Assembly: GCF_024586455.1 (NCBI RefSeq)
Contig: NC_065921.1
Span: forward strand, 51,296,574 to 51,360,573
DNA from: Bactrocera neohumeralis
Lineage: Eukaryota; Arthropoda; Insecta; Diptera; Tephritidae
Direction of reading: 5' to 3'
DNA: 64,000 bases
This document shows, one piece after another, positions 20,251 through 32,228 of this stretch. The position numbers and the translations under genes were made by a program. The stretch's first letter is position 1. The number at the start of each line of letters is the position of its first letter. The notes beneath the pieces were generated by a model, which saw only the letters and a list, made by a program, of their open reading frames with translations, had not been told where the DNA came from and ran no database searches.

Positions 20251-21716
20251 AGGTATGTAGTGGTTCTATGATTTGCACTGCTGACAAGTCGGATGCCTAG
20301 TATTTGCAGCAATTAGTGCTGACTTCGTTTTCCCATGTTTTGCTGCTATATGCGACTCGTACTGGTTGCGGCTCCGGACTTCGTTCTCGAACACGACGCT
20401 CCTTCCAATATTCTTAACTTTTTCGCACACTTTTTTCGCATTACAATCAATTATTGCTTTTAATTTCACTATTATGTTTTAACGTAGTTAATAATAAATA
20501 ATTTTTTTTGTTAAATTTTTATTGATTTTCCAAAAATACCAAAATTTCTATTAATAATTTCTCTACTTTTTTAAATTAATAAACAAATTTCACAATCAGC
20601 TGTCTAAATGCACAAGTCTACCGTCTGTCACCATAAAATTTCAATGCGCATTAATGTTGCTTAATGCGTATTAATTTTGCTCGTCTGTCAGGGGGATGAC
20701 CCCAGTGATATAGCTTAACTAGACATAAAATACCTTAACAGATTTATAATAGGTTGAGTATATAAAATAGTATTATTAGGTTAAGTATTTTATATAAACT
20801 AATTTAATATTTAATAATTAATCTAATTTAATTATTAATTAATTCAGTCTTTAAATCAATTTTTTGAAATAAATTAAGTATTTATGTTAATTTTAGTATT
20901 CATGAAGTCGTTTGACGCAGCAACATGGTTAACTGCGAAGTTAAGATAAGAGCATGTACAATAGCTGGGAAAACTCTTAACAATTTTACGTTGCATAACT
21001 ATAACAACCAGGACAACGCAGCAGTAAGCTGGGAGAGAAGCCCAAGCAGTTACCAGCTGGTGTTATATCTATGATAAGGGTCAATTACCCCCGCAGCTGA
21101 TAAAAGAGCTGGTACAGGACTGTGGACATTTTAAGTGTATGATTATACATACTTGTATGCGATTCAAACGCACTCCAACCATTAGCACAACCATAAACGA
21201 AAGGGGCGAGTTGCTCTTTAACTATTTATTAAGCACTAAGTTTTTACCATTTATTACTAGAATACAAAAGGAAGTATTAGATATTACACTCATATCGGAA
21301 AACTGTAAAATAAGGTGACCTAATGGACAGTTCTTGAAGAACACTCCTTTTCGAATCACCGGTACTAGAGTGAGCGTCCACACTTTCGGAAATCATAGGA
21401 AAACGAACTGGCAAGTGCACATGCAAGAGCTAAAAACGCATTACTATTCCCTCAACCAATGAACATCTTCGTTAATCGCCTTACGGAATCTTTCCATCAA
21501 GCATTAGAAGTGGCTTGACCAATAACACGTAGTAGGAGAAAAACTAGGTATATTTAAGCCGATCTCTAAATGGTTCTATATATCACAAATATTATAGAAT
21601 ATAGAATACTATAGACGAATCAAAAGCAAGACCAATTAGTCTTACCTAATTCCTTTTAAAAATACAAATAAAAAACAAATTATTTACAGAAAAATTGCCA
21701 ATTTTGCAACAAGCAT
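20251..21716. other. Unassigned region, possible BEL leader/LTR
   Basis: A minus-strand frame at 20,266-20,469 is not recognised. 20,480-20,930 is very AT-rich, with an AATGCGCATTAATG-type inverted stretch at 20,643-20,680. 20,930-21,650 is less AT-rich but non-coding and could be the LTR or 5' UTR of the BEL/Pao relic; no second copy was found to prove it. Confidence 0.35.
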
Positions 21717-21727
21717 ATTCTACAGAC
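21717..21727. repeat. Target-site duplication of RTE copy D (left)
   Basis: ATTCTACAGAC before the 3' tail; repeated exactly at 24,363-24,373. Confidence 0.88.
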
Positions 21728-24350
21728 TTCTTCTTCTTCTTAATTGGCGTAGACACCGCTTAGGCGATTATAGCCGAGTTAACAACAGCGCGCCAGTCGT
21801 TTCTTCTTTTCGCTACGTGGCGCCAATTGGATATTCCAAGCGAAGCCAGGTCCTTCTCCACTTGGTCCTTCCAACGGAGTGGAAGTTTCCTCTTCCTCTG
21901 CTTCTCCCGGCGGGTATTGTGTCGAATACTTTCGGAGCTGAAGTGTTTTCATCCATCCGGACAACATGACCTAGCCAGCGTAGCCGCTGTCTTTTAATTC
22001 GCTGAACTATGTCAATGTCGTCATATATCTCGTACAGCTCATCGTTCCATCGAATGCGATATTCGCCGTGGCCAATGCGCAAATGACCATAAATCTTTCG
22101 CAGAATTTTTCTCTCGAAAACTCGTAATGTCGACTCATCGATTGCTGTCATCGCCCAAGCCTCTGTACCATTTAGCAGGACGGGAATTATGAGCGACTTA
22201 TAGAGTTTAGCTTTTGTTCGTCGAGAGAGAACTTTACTTTTCAATTGCCTCCTCAGTCCGAAGTAGCACCTGTTGGCAAGAGCAATCCTGCGTTGGATTT
22301 CCAGGCTGACATTGTTGGTGGTGTTTACGCTGGTTCCAAGATAGACGAAATTATCTATCTTCCTTGTCCAGCCTGGAGAAAGCAGAACTAACGGCGCGGG
22401 TGTTAAGGCCGATGATATCAATATCATCGGCATACGCCAGCAGCTGTACACTCTTATAGAAGATGGTACCTTCTCTACATAGTTCTGCAGCTCGAACTAT
22501 TTTCTCCAGAAGCAGGTTGAAGAAGTCGCACGATAGGGAGTCACCTTGTCTGAAACCTCGTTTGGTATCGAACGGCTCGGAGAGGTCCTTCCCGATCCTG
22601 ACGGAACTTTTGGTGTTGATCAACGTCAGTTTACACAGCCGCATTAGTTTTGCGGGGATACCAAATTCAGACATCGCGGCATAAAGGCAGCTCCTTTTCG
22701 TGCTGTCGAAAGCAGCTTTGAAGTCGACGAAAAGGTGGTGTGTGTCGATTCTTCTTTCACGGGTCTTTTCCAAGATTTGGCGCATGGTGAATATCTGGTC
22801 GGTTGTTGATTTTCCAGGTCTGAAGCCACACTGATAAGGTCCAATCAGTTTGTTGACGGTGGGTTTTAATCTTTCACACAATACGCTCGATAGAACCTTA
22901 TATGCGATGTTGAGGAGGCTAATCCCACGGTAGTTGGCGCAGATTGTGGGGTCTCCTTTTTTATGGATTGGGCATAGCACACTTAAATTCCAATCGTTGG
23001 GCATGCTCTCGTCCGACCATATTTTACAAAGAAGCTGATGCATGCTCCTTATCAGTTCTTCGCCGCTGTGTTTGAATAGCTCGGCCGGCAATCCATCGGC
23101 CCCCGCCACTTTGTTGTTCTTCAGGCGGGTAATTGCTATTCGAACTTCTTCATGGTCGGGCAATGGAACGTCTGCTCCATCGTTATCGATTGGGGAATCG
23201 GGTTCGCCTTCTCCTGGCGTTGTGCGTTCACTGCCATTCAGCAGGCTGTAGAAGTGTTCCCTCCATAATTTAAGTATGCTCTGGGCATCGGTCACTAGAT
23301 CACCTTGGGGGGTTCTACAAGAGTATGCTCCGGTCTTGAAACCTTCTGTAGTCCGCCGCATTTTTTCATAGAATTTTCGAACATTACCCCTGTCGCCCAG
23401 CTTTTCAAGCTCTTCGCATTTCGGCCTCTTTCTTCTTCTGTCTACAAATGCGTCTCGCTTCCTTCTTCAACTCTCGGTATCTATCCCATCCCGCACGTAT
23501 AGTGGTCGATCGTAACGTTGCGAGGAAGGCAGCCTGTTTTTTCTCCGTTGCGACACGGCACTCCTCGTCGTACCAGCTGTTCTTTTGCACTTTCCGAAAA
23601 CCAATGGTTTCGGTTGCAGCTGTACGTAAGGAGTTTGAAATGCCGTCTCACAGTTCCCTTATACCGAGTTGTTGAAGAGTGCTCTCAGAGAGCAGGAGTG
23701 CAAGCCGAGTAGAAAATCGTTCGGCTGTCTGTTGTGATTGCAGCTTCTCGACGTCGAACCTTCCTTGTGTTTGTTGGTGTGCGTTTTTTGCTGCACAGAG
23801 GCGTGTGCGAATCTTGGCTGCAACAAGATAGTGGTCCGAGTCGATGTTAGGACCTCGGAGCGCACGCACATCTAAAACACTGGAGACGTGTCTTCCATCT
23901 ATCACAACATGATCGATCAGGTTGGTAGTTTTTCGATCCGGAGACAGCCATGTAGCTTGATGAATCTTTTTATGCTGGAATCAAGTACTACAGATAACCA
24001 TATTTCGGGCCCCGGCGAAGTCGATCAGCCTCAACCCATTTGGGGATGTTTCGTCGTGGAGGCTGAATGTACCGACCGTAGTGCCAAATATACCTTCTTT
24101 ACCCACCCTGGCGTTAAAGTCGCCAAGCACGATTTTGACATCGTGGCGGGGGCAGCTCTCATAAGTGCGCTCCAAGCACTCATAAAAGACATCTTTGGTC
24201 ACATCGTCTTTCTCTTCCGTCGGGGCGTGGGCGCAAATCAGCGATATGTTGAAGAACCTCGCTTTGATGCGGATTGTGGCTAGACGTTCATTCACCGCCG
24301 TGAATGATAGTACTCGGCGACGGAGTCTCTCTCCCACCACTAATCCAACA
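21728..24350 (-). mobile_element. RTE-clade LINE, 5'-truncated copy D
   Basis: Minus-strand copy with the family's GAA-repeat 3' tail. The 5' end stops within the endonuclease at about 24,350, after the segment coding VVGERLRRRV. An 11-bp target duplication flanks it, with about 12 bases of extra sequence (ATATACATTAC) between the truncated 5' end and the right duplication. Confidence 0.92.
21780..24340 (-). pseudogene. RTE endonuclease/RT, copy D, broken
   Basis: Successive frames cover endonuclease (23,981-24,340, with GDFNARVG), linker (23,405-23,905) and reverse transcriptase (22,351-23,361, with YADDIDIIGL near 22,430). Relative to copy C, about 40 codons are deleted right after the RLDKE segment at about 22,360, removing the NEGKTKYLLSS region; the frame then resumes with NFVYLGTS. 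Another small deletion near 23,415 removes the MREYEELDK part. The TGA seen in copy B at 11,564 also occurs here at 23,648, so B and D share it. Confidence 0.85.
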
Positions 24351-24362
24351 CATATACATTAC

Positions 24363-24373
24363 ATTCTACAGAC
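24363..24373. repeat. Target-site duplication of RTE copy D (right)
   Basis: ATTCTACAGAC, second copy. Confidence 0.88.
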
Positions 24374-25781
24374 ACAGCACTAAATTAGGTGATAGCAGAG
24401 ATCGGAAAACATCTTTAGGTAAAACACGCACTCTTAGCCTTCCCTGATATATAAGGCGTTTCCAATAACATCCATCTTAAGGCCACACTGAGCGGACGTT
24501 AAAATCAGGACATCTCGGAATCTCTTGTGAAATTGAGTGAGTAGATGCTTATGGTGTTCAGATCCGGTCCGGTGTTCAGATCCGCAAAAAGAGATGCACC
24601 TCAAGGAGGTGTCTTATCTTGTTGTAGTCTACAGACATATGATTTCCGTATTACAATAAAAGCTCAGAAAACCATGTACCAACATAGTGACACATACATA
24701 TATCGATTTCTATATGTAGTATTAGCTGATGTAATGAAATTAAAATTAACTGAAGAAATAATAATAATTAGCAGGAAAAGGACACCAAGTTTCGTGTAAC
24801 AGCAAATAATCTTGAAATATTTTGGTACTTTATATTACTTTATAAAAGGTTGATTTAAAAAAAGAGTTTGCAGCAACATTGTTTTCCATTTTTGTTTCTA
24901 ATTTTCCGTTAATTTTGATTTTATTAAACAGTATTTTGGCAGAAGAGCTTGAAGCTTTGGTTATGTTTAATGTAATCCATTGTAGTACATTAGGCTACAC
25001 CACATAATTTCAAGGTTTTCTTCGACTTTATTGTAGTTAAGAGCTGCATTCTTTGTAACAAAAATTTTAAAATGCGATTGACACACATATGATTCCTGTA
25101 GCATAAAGGGGTCATACACGACACACATGTGCGTTCGATCTGTATGAATTCGTTTCGCCCATACACGGCACACAATTCTATTTTGCGTTCGTTCTTCACA
25201 TAGTGAACATAGATAATATGATACGAGACTCTCGTATTGGCTCTCATTTTTCTCTTAAACGCGTTCCCTGATTATTTGAAAGCGATGGAGATCAGGGAAT
25301 TGCGAACAGCTGATATAAGAAAAGGCGGGATGCCAGAAATAAACAGCTATAATTAACTGACAAAATCAGTGTGAAATGAAATTTCATTAAACTTTGCGAA
25401 CATAAATGTTTATGTAAATTAGTTAATGATTTTGCACTTTAACATTTATATATGCATTTTCAAAGTGTTTAATTTAGTGTTTTGTATAATTTAGCGAAAA
25501 TTTCAATAATAAAAAAGTTTGTGGTCAGAATATATATCCAATATATATGTAAATTATATTTTAAGCTTTAGCGATTAAGTATATACATATATGTATTGAA
25601 TAGATTTATCTCGAATATGTGATGTTTTTATAAATTGTTTTGTTTTTATGTTTAGTACTTATTTTAAATAGTTACATTAACTATTCAAAATGTATTTACA
25701 TATCTGCGTACTTATTAGTATTAGCATACAAATTGTAATATTTTTTATCAATTGTTTTGGTTTTTCATGTTTATATATATA
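24374..25781. other. Gene-poor stretch
   Basis: No supported gene. 25,115-25,260 contains CATACACGACACACATGTGC, which recurs at 27,279-27,298, and a TGATACGAGACTCTCGTATTG stretch with a looser inverted counterpart near 26,380; these may be parts of an unidentified element into which the two MITEs inserted. Confidence 0.4.
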
Positions 25782-26255
25782 AGGGGTATTCTTTGCTCTT
25801 GCAAAACCCGGTGCACGGTGCAAGAATTGCAGATTTACAACGGCACAACAACAAACACACGCAGAAAAATATTTGCAAGGGCTGTAAAATATGTCAGACC
25901 AAAACCTATGTATATTTGCGTGCAATGTCACGCAAAAATATAATTGCAACCCTGTTGTAGTTGCCACTTTACATAAAGACATATTACGTCGTTAAATTGT
26001 TGAGGAAGATAAGTTTTAAATGGATTTTATTATTTCTATTTAAATTTTAAAGATTTGTTACATTTTTTTTCTTAAAAATGTATGCAGAAGGTGCGCCAAT
26101 TCACAATAGCCATGCTTAATAGTCATTCACAACAAATTGACCGAATTAGCCATTCATATATCACTAGATTCTGCAATGGGTGCTCTCGCGCTCTTGTATA
26201 TTTCGGTATAGTATTTTTGCAATCTGCAATCTTGCAAGAGCAAGAGAATACCCCT
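25782..26255. mobile_element. MITE with AGGGGTATTC termini
   Basis: Left AGGGGTATTCTTTGCTCTTG and right CAAGAGCAAGAGAATACCCC form long terminal inverted repeats that extend through TTGCAAG and TTGCAGATT. It is about 474 bp and non-coding. Superfamily not determined. Confidence 0.75.
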
Positions 26256-26611
26256 ATAGTAGTGTGAAAAGTGCAAAATTCCCAAAAGTAAATATAAAAT
26301 GCCCAATCTAATATTTTTCAGCAGTGGCGTCATTGGGAAATGTTATAAAAAATGCGAGTTTTGACAGCTCTCTCTCGAATCAAATAGTTTCGTATCATCT
26401 TATCCATGCAGTGAACATGTGCGACAGGCAAGCTGAACATTTCTTGGAATTTATTTCTAATGTAGCACTTTTATCTATTTCTTTGTATTTTGTTAACAAG
26501 TTATTCCAACTTTTATTTTTCTCAATTTGATTTTTATATTTATCACTTTTCGTATGCCGAATTGCCAATTAATTTTTTATAAGATCAATAAATTCTGATA
26601 CGAAATCTTTA

Positions 26612-27203
26612 TTAAGGGGGGAGCCTGCTTCAGAAGCTTCAAACAATCTATTTTTTTTTGCTTAAATCTCTTCAAAAATTATCTAGGAATATGTCCCCTA
26701 AGTTATAGATGGGAATTCGAAATATTATCGAAGCTAGAAGGGAAATAGGACCGAGCGTCTAGCAGATAGATGAGCGCTTGAGCAGAAAGCGAAAACTTTG
26801 TCGCGCGATTTCTCGGTTTTTCATTTTTATGATTTTTCTTAATTGGCGGGCAGGATAGAAAAAAAACTAAACGTCCTATGGAATTAGGGCAAAGTTTATT
26901 ATCATTGGCATACAATTATCTTCAATTTAAACTAAAAAAAATTAAGAGGAGTCGAGTTTGAACATGTTTTTAAACAACATAAAGTAAAATTTTTTTGGTC
27001 AAAAACCACCTTTTTCAATTTTTAAAAATTTTTTTAAAATTTTACATTTTTTTTAAATTTTCTTAGTTTAACTAGAAGATAAATTATTGAAAAATATGAA
27101 TCTCAAAGATTTCGTATCCAAAAATTTTGTGAAAGATGTTCAAATATATAACTATAAAGCCTAGAAATTTCGCTTGAATCAATTATTTCTTTCCCTCCCA
27201 AAA
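26612..27203. mobile_element. TTAA-flanked MITE, 3'-truncated copy
   Basis: TTAA at 26,612-26,615 is followed by GGGGGGAGCCTGCTTCAGAA. The body matches, in reverse, the complete copy at 60,532-61,229 (for example TTCTTAATTGGCGGGCAGGA and TTGATTCAAGC/CTAGAAATTTCGC). The copy ends near 27,203, before the second terminus. TTAA targets suggest a piggyBac- or Kolobok-derived MITE. Confidence 0.7.
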
Positions 27204-27439
27204 AACTTGCCATTGTTCTTCCGCGATCTTCACTGTTTCGACACGAGAGAAATAAGATTTTGTGTGCACACAGCGCCATACACGACACACATGTGCGCAC
27301 ACCGATTGTAAAAAATCAAACATTTATGCGAACATGGATCGGAATGCGCACAAGCCCATTCACGAGTAAACCGCCCCGCCCCCCCACACACGAGTGCGCT
27401 GTAAAAAACAAACAAATGGAGAATGAGTTGAGAAAATAC

Positions 27440-28420
27440 ACCAAAACCAATACCTGACTGCATGATGAGCAACGGCACTCAAAGCCCTGGCAGCATGTTC
27501 CTAGAAACGGATTTATCCTGGAAAACGCCGACCATTAGCGGATCTAGCGAAGCTGACCCCTTCAAACGTGCACCAAGATTGATGCGACCACCAAAACAGG
27601 CGCTGATTGTTGAAAAACCTGTAAGAGCGAGGTCGTCACCACCTGCGCTGCAAGACAACACGCCTCAATCGGAACCAACGCAACCGAAGGGGGACATTAT
27701 GTCTGAACTAGGGGACATGATCATGAGGATAACAAAAGCAATGAAACTGCCTCAACGATCGATTAATAATCAGATACGTGACCTACTTACTTCTGCGACG
27801 AGACTCCACGCACGCGCCCAAAGTGAGTACAACAGAGTAAAGGAAAGCAGACGAAATGTCCCCCCTAAGGCTAACAGGAACAGACTCAACGCTGAAAAGA
27901 CCCCGCGCCAAGCCAGCCAAGAGTAAGTCCAAAAGAGGAGCACCGCGGGCAAGAGGAATGAATGAAACATTCCTACAAAAGAACGGAAGGAAAAGGAAAC
28001 AGGTGAAACGAAAAGCCCGATTAAAAAGGCTGCTTTTGCTCCACGTCCGAGGTCCGATGCAATTATCATTGCGCGCACTGGAAACATGACGTACAGCGAT
28101 ATGCTTAGAACCGTCAAAAAGGAAGATGCTCTGAAAGAGCTTGGCGAGAACGTTTCGCTGATCCGGAAAACGGTAAAAGGCGAAGTACTGCTTGAAATGA
28201 AGAAGGTCCAGATGAAAAACACGGGAGCATATGAAAGGGAGATATGCAAGGTTCTAGGCGACCAAGCGCAAATAAGAGCCCTAACCCACGAGTTATCGGT
28301 GGAGATCAGAGACCTAGACGAAATAACCACCAAAGAAGACATAGCGGTGGCAATACGCTCACAAATTAAAGAGCTGAGTTCCTTTGACGTAAATGCGATG
28401 AAAACCATCAGGCAGGAATA
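27440..28420 (+). pseudogene. R1-like LINE ORF1 (gag-like), frame-shifted
   Basis: A first frame at 27,462-27,926 encodes a 154-residue basic protein with a predicted helical region around residues 85-130 (ELGDMIMRITKAM, RLHARAQSEYNRV). After frame changes around 27,920-28,060 the reading resumes with DAIIIARTGNMTYSDMLRTV near 28,065 and continues to 28,421 with LGENVSLIRKTVKGEVLLEM and DLDEIT. The latter part matches the conserved ORF1 region of R1/I/LOA-group LINEs, an RNA-binding nucleocapsid-like protein. CCHC knuckles expected downstream are absent because the frame ends at the junction with the errantivirus LTR. Confidence 0.65.
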
Positions 28421-28811
28421 AAATAAATATATAATTTTAAATCGGCCATTGAGATTGGTTCTGACTGATCCTTTATTTGTATAATATTTCACCGTATACA
28501 CATGTACTTCAATATTGAATACATTACACTTAAACTGTACAAGTGTTACAAGTGGTAACTTGTTACTCGGCAGTCGATAATGATAAAGTGACCTCGAGGC
28601 TATTGTTCCAGTTGCTTATATAGGCTATGTTTATCGCTGCTCATACATACTATTGAGATGCTTGTTGTTTACTAGTAAATAACTATTTGGGTTGTTATTG
28701 TTTGTTGTACTGATAGTGCGCTTCTATTGTTCTAAGATAAAGTTGATTTGATGATTTTTTTTTAATGTTTACTGAAACATAAGGTTGTGGTTAAAGGTTA
28801 AAGTATTAACT
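28413..28811 (-). repeat. Errantivirus 3' LTR and adjoining polypurine tract
   Basis: On the minus strand the LTR begins AGTTAATACTTTAACC at 28,811, directly after a purine tract (AAGAGAGGGGAG). The outer end near 28,413-28,440 has diverged from the other LTR. The segment around 28,450-28,535 matches the right LTR at 32,140-32,228. Confidence 0.75.
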
Positions 28812-28849
28812 CTCCCCTCTCTTGTGAAAAATAGATCTCCTGATCTATA

Positions 28850-29733
28850 CTTGAGTCTTGGGTAGATGAGTCATTCCTACACGTTCTATGGTAGCGTTGT
28901 AGTTTCTCAGATATACAGTTTCTTGATAAATTATATATAGTTTGAATATTACAAATATACTTAATCCTAGGACTACAAGTACTCCTATAGTTATGAACAT
29001 ATTCCTGATTTGGTGTTCTTCAAATGGTATTAAATTTATTTAATTTTTAAATGTTGTAAAATTGATATTCGTTTTCTGATTCCAATATTTCAAGAATGTG
29101 AATTCTTTCGTTGCCATTAGCTATAATATAATCTTTAATTTCTTGTTCCTGGTTGTGGAATACTTCTGAGTCCATAATAATTGTTTCATTAAATTGGATT
29201 AAATTGAATCCTTCAATTGATTTTTCGTTTAAAATATGTTTTCCTTGTAATATGACATTACCATGTCCTAAATCTATAATAGGTGCGTTATTTTCTTGGA
29301 TAACATTACAATGGGCTTTGTAACCTTCGATTATTGGTATTGTACAATTGTCATTAGGTTCTTGTTTACAAATATATTTACTTAAATTATTTTTACATTT
29401 AGTAGATGTTAATATTATTTTATCTTCACATTTACTTACGATTTTATTCATATCCACAATGCCTTAGGCAGGATAGGATAATGGAGTAACTTTGTATGTT
29501 GTGCGTTTCTTTTCAATGACTGGATATTTATAAATTGCAATGAAAGTGTCGTCAAATCTACCTACATGTGTGTCTGCATATTCGAGTATATCAATAATGG
29601 GTGTACTAGTTTGTTCCTTTTCTAATATCCTTTCAATCTCGTCCGTATTTATTGCTGCTGAATAAAAATTTCCGTATAATTCTTGCAATATAACTTTTTG
29701 TTTAATCATCCCAATATTAAATGTTTTCATCAT
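28850..29733 (-). pseudogene. Errantivirus env-like gene, broken
   Basis: Three consecutive minus-strand blocks: 29,464-29,733, 29,047-29,457, and a membrane-spanning stretch at about 28,900-29,010 (ITIGVLVVLGLSIFVIF) followed by a short charged tail. This layout is typical of the fusion-protein-like envelope gene of errantiviruses. The 5' part, with any signal peptide and cleavage site, is missing and stops separate the blocks, so no functional envelope could be made. Confidence 0.65.
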
Positions 29734-29857
29734 TATTTCTGAGGTTGTCCTTGGGTACGATCTTCCCCTCCGTTGTTAAAATTGTGTCCTCACGATTCTC
29801 TTGTGGTTTGCAAAAATTGTTGCTCTTTCTAATGCATTTTGTTCACTTTTTTTTTTA

Positions 29858-30890
29858 TCACAATTTGTGTTTAAATTGGTTCAGTGGAGCGATGACATCT
29901 TTAATTCTGATTGACGAGGATGATTCCTGCGAGTGTATTGAGTTGTTCGTAGTTACGTTTACTTGATGGCTGAGTGCGTCGGCTACTACATTTAAATCTC
30001 CTTTAATATATTTAATTTTTGCTCCGTATTCTTCTATAAAATTTTTCCATCGTTTTAATTTTGAATTTGGGTTGTCCTCTGATATTGAAAAAATTAGGGA
30101 TTGATGATCGGTGTAAATAGTAGTATTACTAGTGAGACCATACAGATAATTCCTAGGTTTCTTGAGTGCCCAAACGATTGCTAACATTTCTTTTTCATTT
30201 TTTGAGTAATTTTGTTGAATGCTATAGGTTTCTTGTCTTGTGACAATACAGCTCCAATCGCATGATTGCTTGCGTCTGTAGTCAAATCAAATCCTTTTCC
30301 AAAATCTGGTTGGAATAATTCTATTTGTTCTTTTAGTTTATTTTTTAGTGTTTCACCTGCTTTAAGTGCTTCGTCATCTAATTTTACATGTACTGAGCTA
30401 CTTTTATTCTTTGAAATTTTACCATTCTTTCCTCGTAGGTAGAGTGTTAATGGTTTCGTTATGGATGCAAATCCTTTTATAAATCTTCTATAATCTGAGG
30501 TCATTCCCAAGAAAGATCTTAAGTCTTTCAAATTTGTAGGGGTTTTGTACCTATCTACAGCTTCTATTTTTCCTGGATCTACTGTAATTTTACCGTTTTT
30601 AATTATGTATATGTATGTCCTAAAAATTCTGTCTGTCTTTGAAAAAATTTTGACTTTTCATCCAAGATTTTCATGTTGGCTGCGTGTAAAGTGTGTATTA
30701 TATTGGTGATATCAGTTGTTCAGGGTTAGCTGAATATATTAGGACATCATCTATATACACGTATGCGCATACTCCTATGAATGGTCTGAGGATGTCGTCA
30801 ACGCATCTTTGAAAGATAGACGGTGCGTTTTTCAGTCCAAATGGTAGTCGTAGAAATTCATTCTTCTGCACCACTATCAATTAAAAGCGT
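29858..30890 (-). pseudogene. Errantivirus reverse transcriptase/RNase H, broken
   Basis: Three minus-strand pieces: 30,698-30,880 carries the RT palm with LPFGLKNAPS and YIDD at 30,746-30,757; 30,181-30,531 the thumb and RNase H start (LRSFLGM, LTTDASNHAIGAVLSQ); 29,858-30,187 the rest of RNase H (TIYTDHQSL, GDLNVVADALS). Frame changes separate them, the RT N terminus is missing and no integrase follows. Confidence 0.85.
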
Positions 30891-31044
30891 TGGTAACCCA
30901 TGCCTTAGAATAAAAAATATTCTTCCTGTTCATATTCAATATTTGATTGTTGATCGTGTGTAATTTCTACTTTACTTTCTTAAATGGATTTTGATAATTC
31001 TGTCGAGGCTGCGGATTTCGTGGTGGTGGTTGCTGATTCTTGTT

Positions 31045-31969
31045 TTAACCTTGTCTCGTTGGTCTACGGAATATGGTGGATGAATCGATATCTATTGGTT
31101 CAACTGGGAGTTGTTGTTGACAAGAATAATTATTCTGATGTCGATTGCTGAAATTATGATTCTGATGATGGTTGTATCGTGGAATGTACTCGAGGTTCTG
31201 ATGGCGTGAATCATGTTGCATTGTACGGGCGATACTGTAGGCATCTGCTAATGTTGTGTAGGCTCGTGCATAGATGGCAATCTTGATAGCCACACTTCTC
31301 AGTCCAGTGACGAATGCTCTGATTGCTTTAGCTTGGATTTCTTGTGTCAATACTTGGACTATTCGTTCTTCCTTGTGTGTCATCTCAATCTTGGATAGCA
31401 CTACATTCAATGCTTGGTTCAGATTGTCATAATATACATGCAGTGGTACTTCTTTTTGTTGTATTTTCGTCATATCTTCCTCCAGAACGTAGCCTATCGA
31501 TGATGTCTTGGAAGTTTCTCTTTACGTTGTGGTTAATCAGGATCTGTGCTGCTTTGCCAGTAATTCTTCCTTTGATCATTATTAATGCTTGGGCATATAT
31601 ATTATGTCCTTCGAATTGTCGTATGTCTTCCATTAATGTGGTTGCTACTTTCCTCCAATTCCTGTATTCGTTGTAATCACCATTAAATTGTGTTATTGAT
31701 TTAAACATATTTAGATCCACTTCTCCTGGTCTGGTGTAAAAACATATTTGTTCTGTTCGTTGTGGAATGGTTGCACTTCTCCTAATTGAAGTTCGGATAA
31801 CAAAGATCGGCCTCCAGTTGTATTCTTTGAGCGCTGCTTGATATGGTATTCTTCTATGAAAGCGTGTTGTTTGCCAAGGATGGTATATTGATCCTTTACT
31901 TTCAATTTCTTGTCGTATCAGGATTTTTATGTGAATCCCTTTTGATTGACGTTGTGTGGGATGATGCAA
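31045..31969 (-). pseudogene. Errantivirus gag-like region, broken
   Basis: Overlapping minus-strand frames 31,427-31,969 and 31,045-31,473 together span a gag-sized region between the primer-binding site and pol. The first includes a basic, tryptophan-containing segment around YNEYRNWRKVATTLM, the second a His/Asn/Gln-rich C terminus, both common in errantiviral gag. A frame change joins them. No zinc knuckle is seen, as usual for this group. Confidence 0.6.
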
Positions 31970-32083
31970 TGGTAAACTTCTTGGATGGTTTAAATGAATC
32001 CTTTTTTTTGTTTCCAGGGACTAGGTTCTTCCCTTTCAGGCAGACTGACTAAGGATATTATTGATGATCCTTTTTTTTTGCTG

Positions 32084-32100
32084 CCCCACGTTGGGCGCCA
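32084..32100 (-). promoter_or_regulatory. Primer-binding site
   Basis: Minus strand TGGCGCCCAACGTGGGG lies immediately inside the LTR end (ATTAAC then TGGCG). The position and the TGGCGCCC start identify a tRNA primer-binding site of the gypsy type. Confidence 0.8.
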
Positions 32101-32228
32101 GTTAATTTATTTACTTGTTAGGAATAAAATAATATATCAGTCAATGAGATTGGTTCTGACTGATCCTTTATTTGTATAATATTTCACCGTACACACATGT
32201 ACTTCAAAATTGAATATATTACACTTAA
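32101..32228 (-). repeat. Errantivirus 5' LTR, truncated
   Basis: Starts at the primer-binding site and matches the 3' LTR through TTGAATATATTACACTTAA, then stops at about 32,228, where unrelated sequence begins. The upstream promoter part is therefore lost. Confidence 0.75.

Larger units (their letters stand above)
28413..32228 (-). mobile_element. Errantivirus (env-bearing Ty3/gypsy), internally deleted
   Basis: Minus-strand element: truncated 5' LTR at the right (32,101-32,228), primer-binding site, gag-like frames, reverse transcriptase and RNase H pieces, env-like frames, polypurine tract and 3' LTR at the left (to 28,811). The LTRs share about 110 bases at high identity. Protease and most of reverse transcriptase are reduced, and integrase is absent: RNase H at 29.86 kb is followed almost directly by env at 29.73 kb. 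Endogenous insect retrovirus-like element, not capable of movement as it stands. Confidence 0.85.

Noticed and set aside
25190..26430. Possible larger inverted pair (TGATACGA-containing stretches near 25,215 and 26,390)
   Set aside because: Identity is low and interrupted; not enough to call an element.
27770..28501. 243-codon minus-strand frame rich in Ser/Phe
   Set aside because: It is the antisense shadow of the R1-like ORF1 on the plus strand; it has no family features and its codon pattern is that of an opposite-strand frame.
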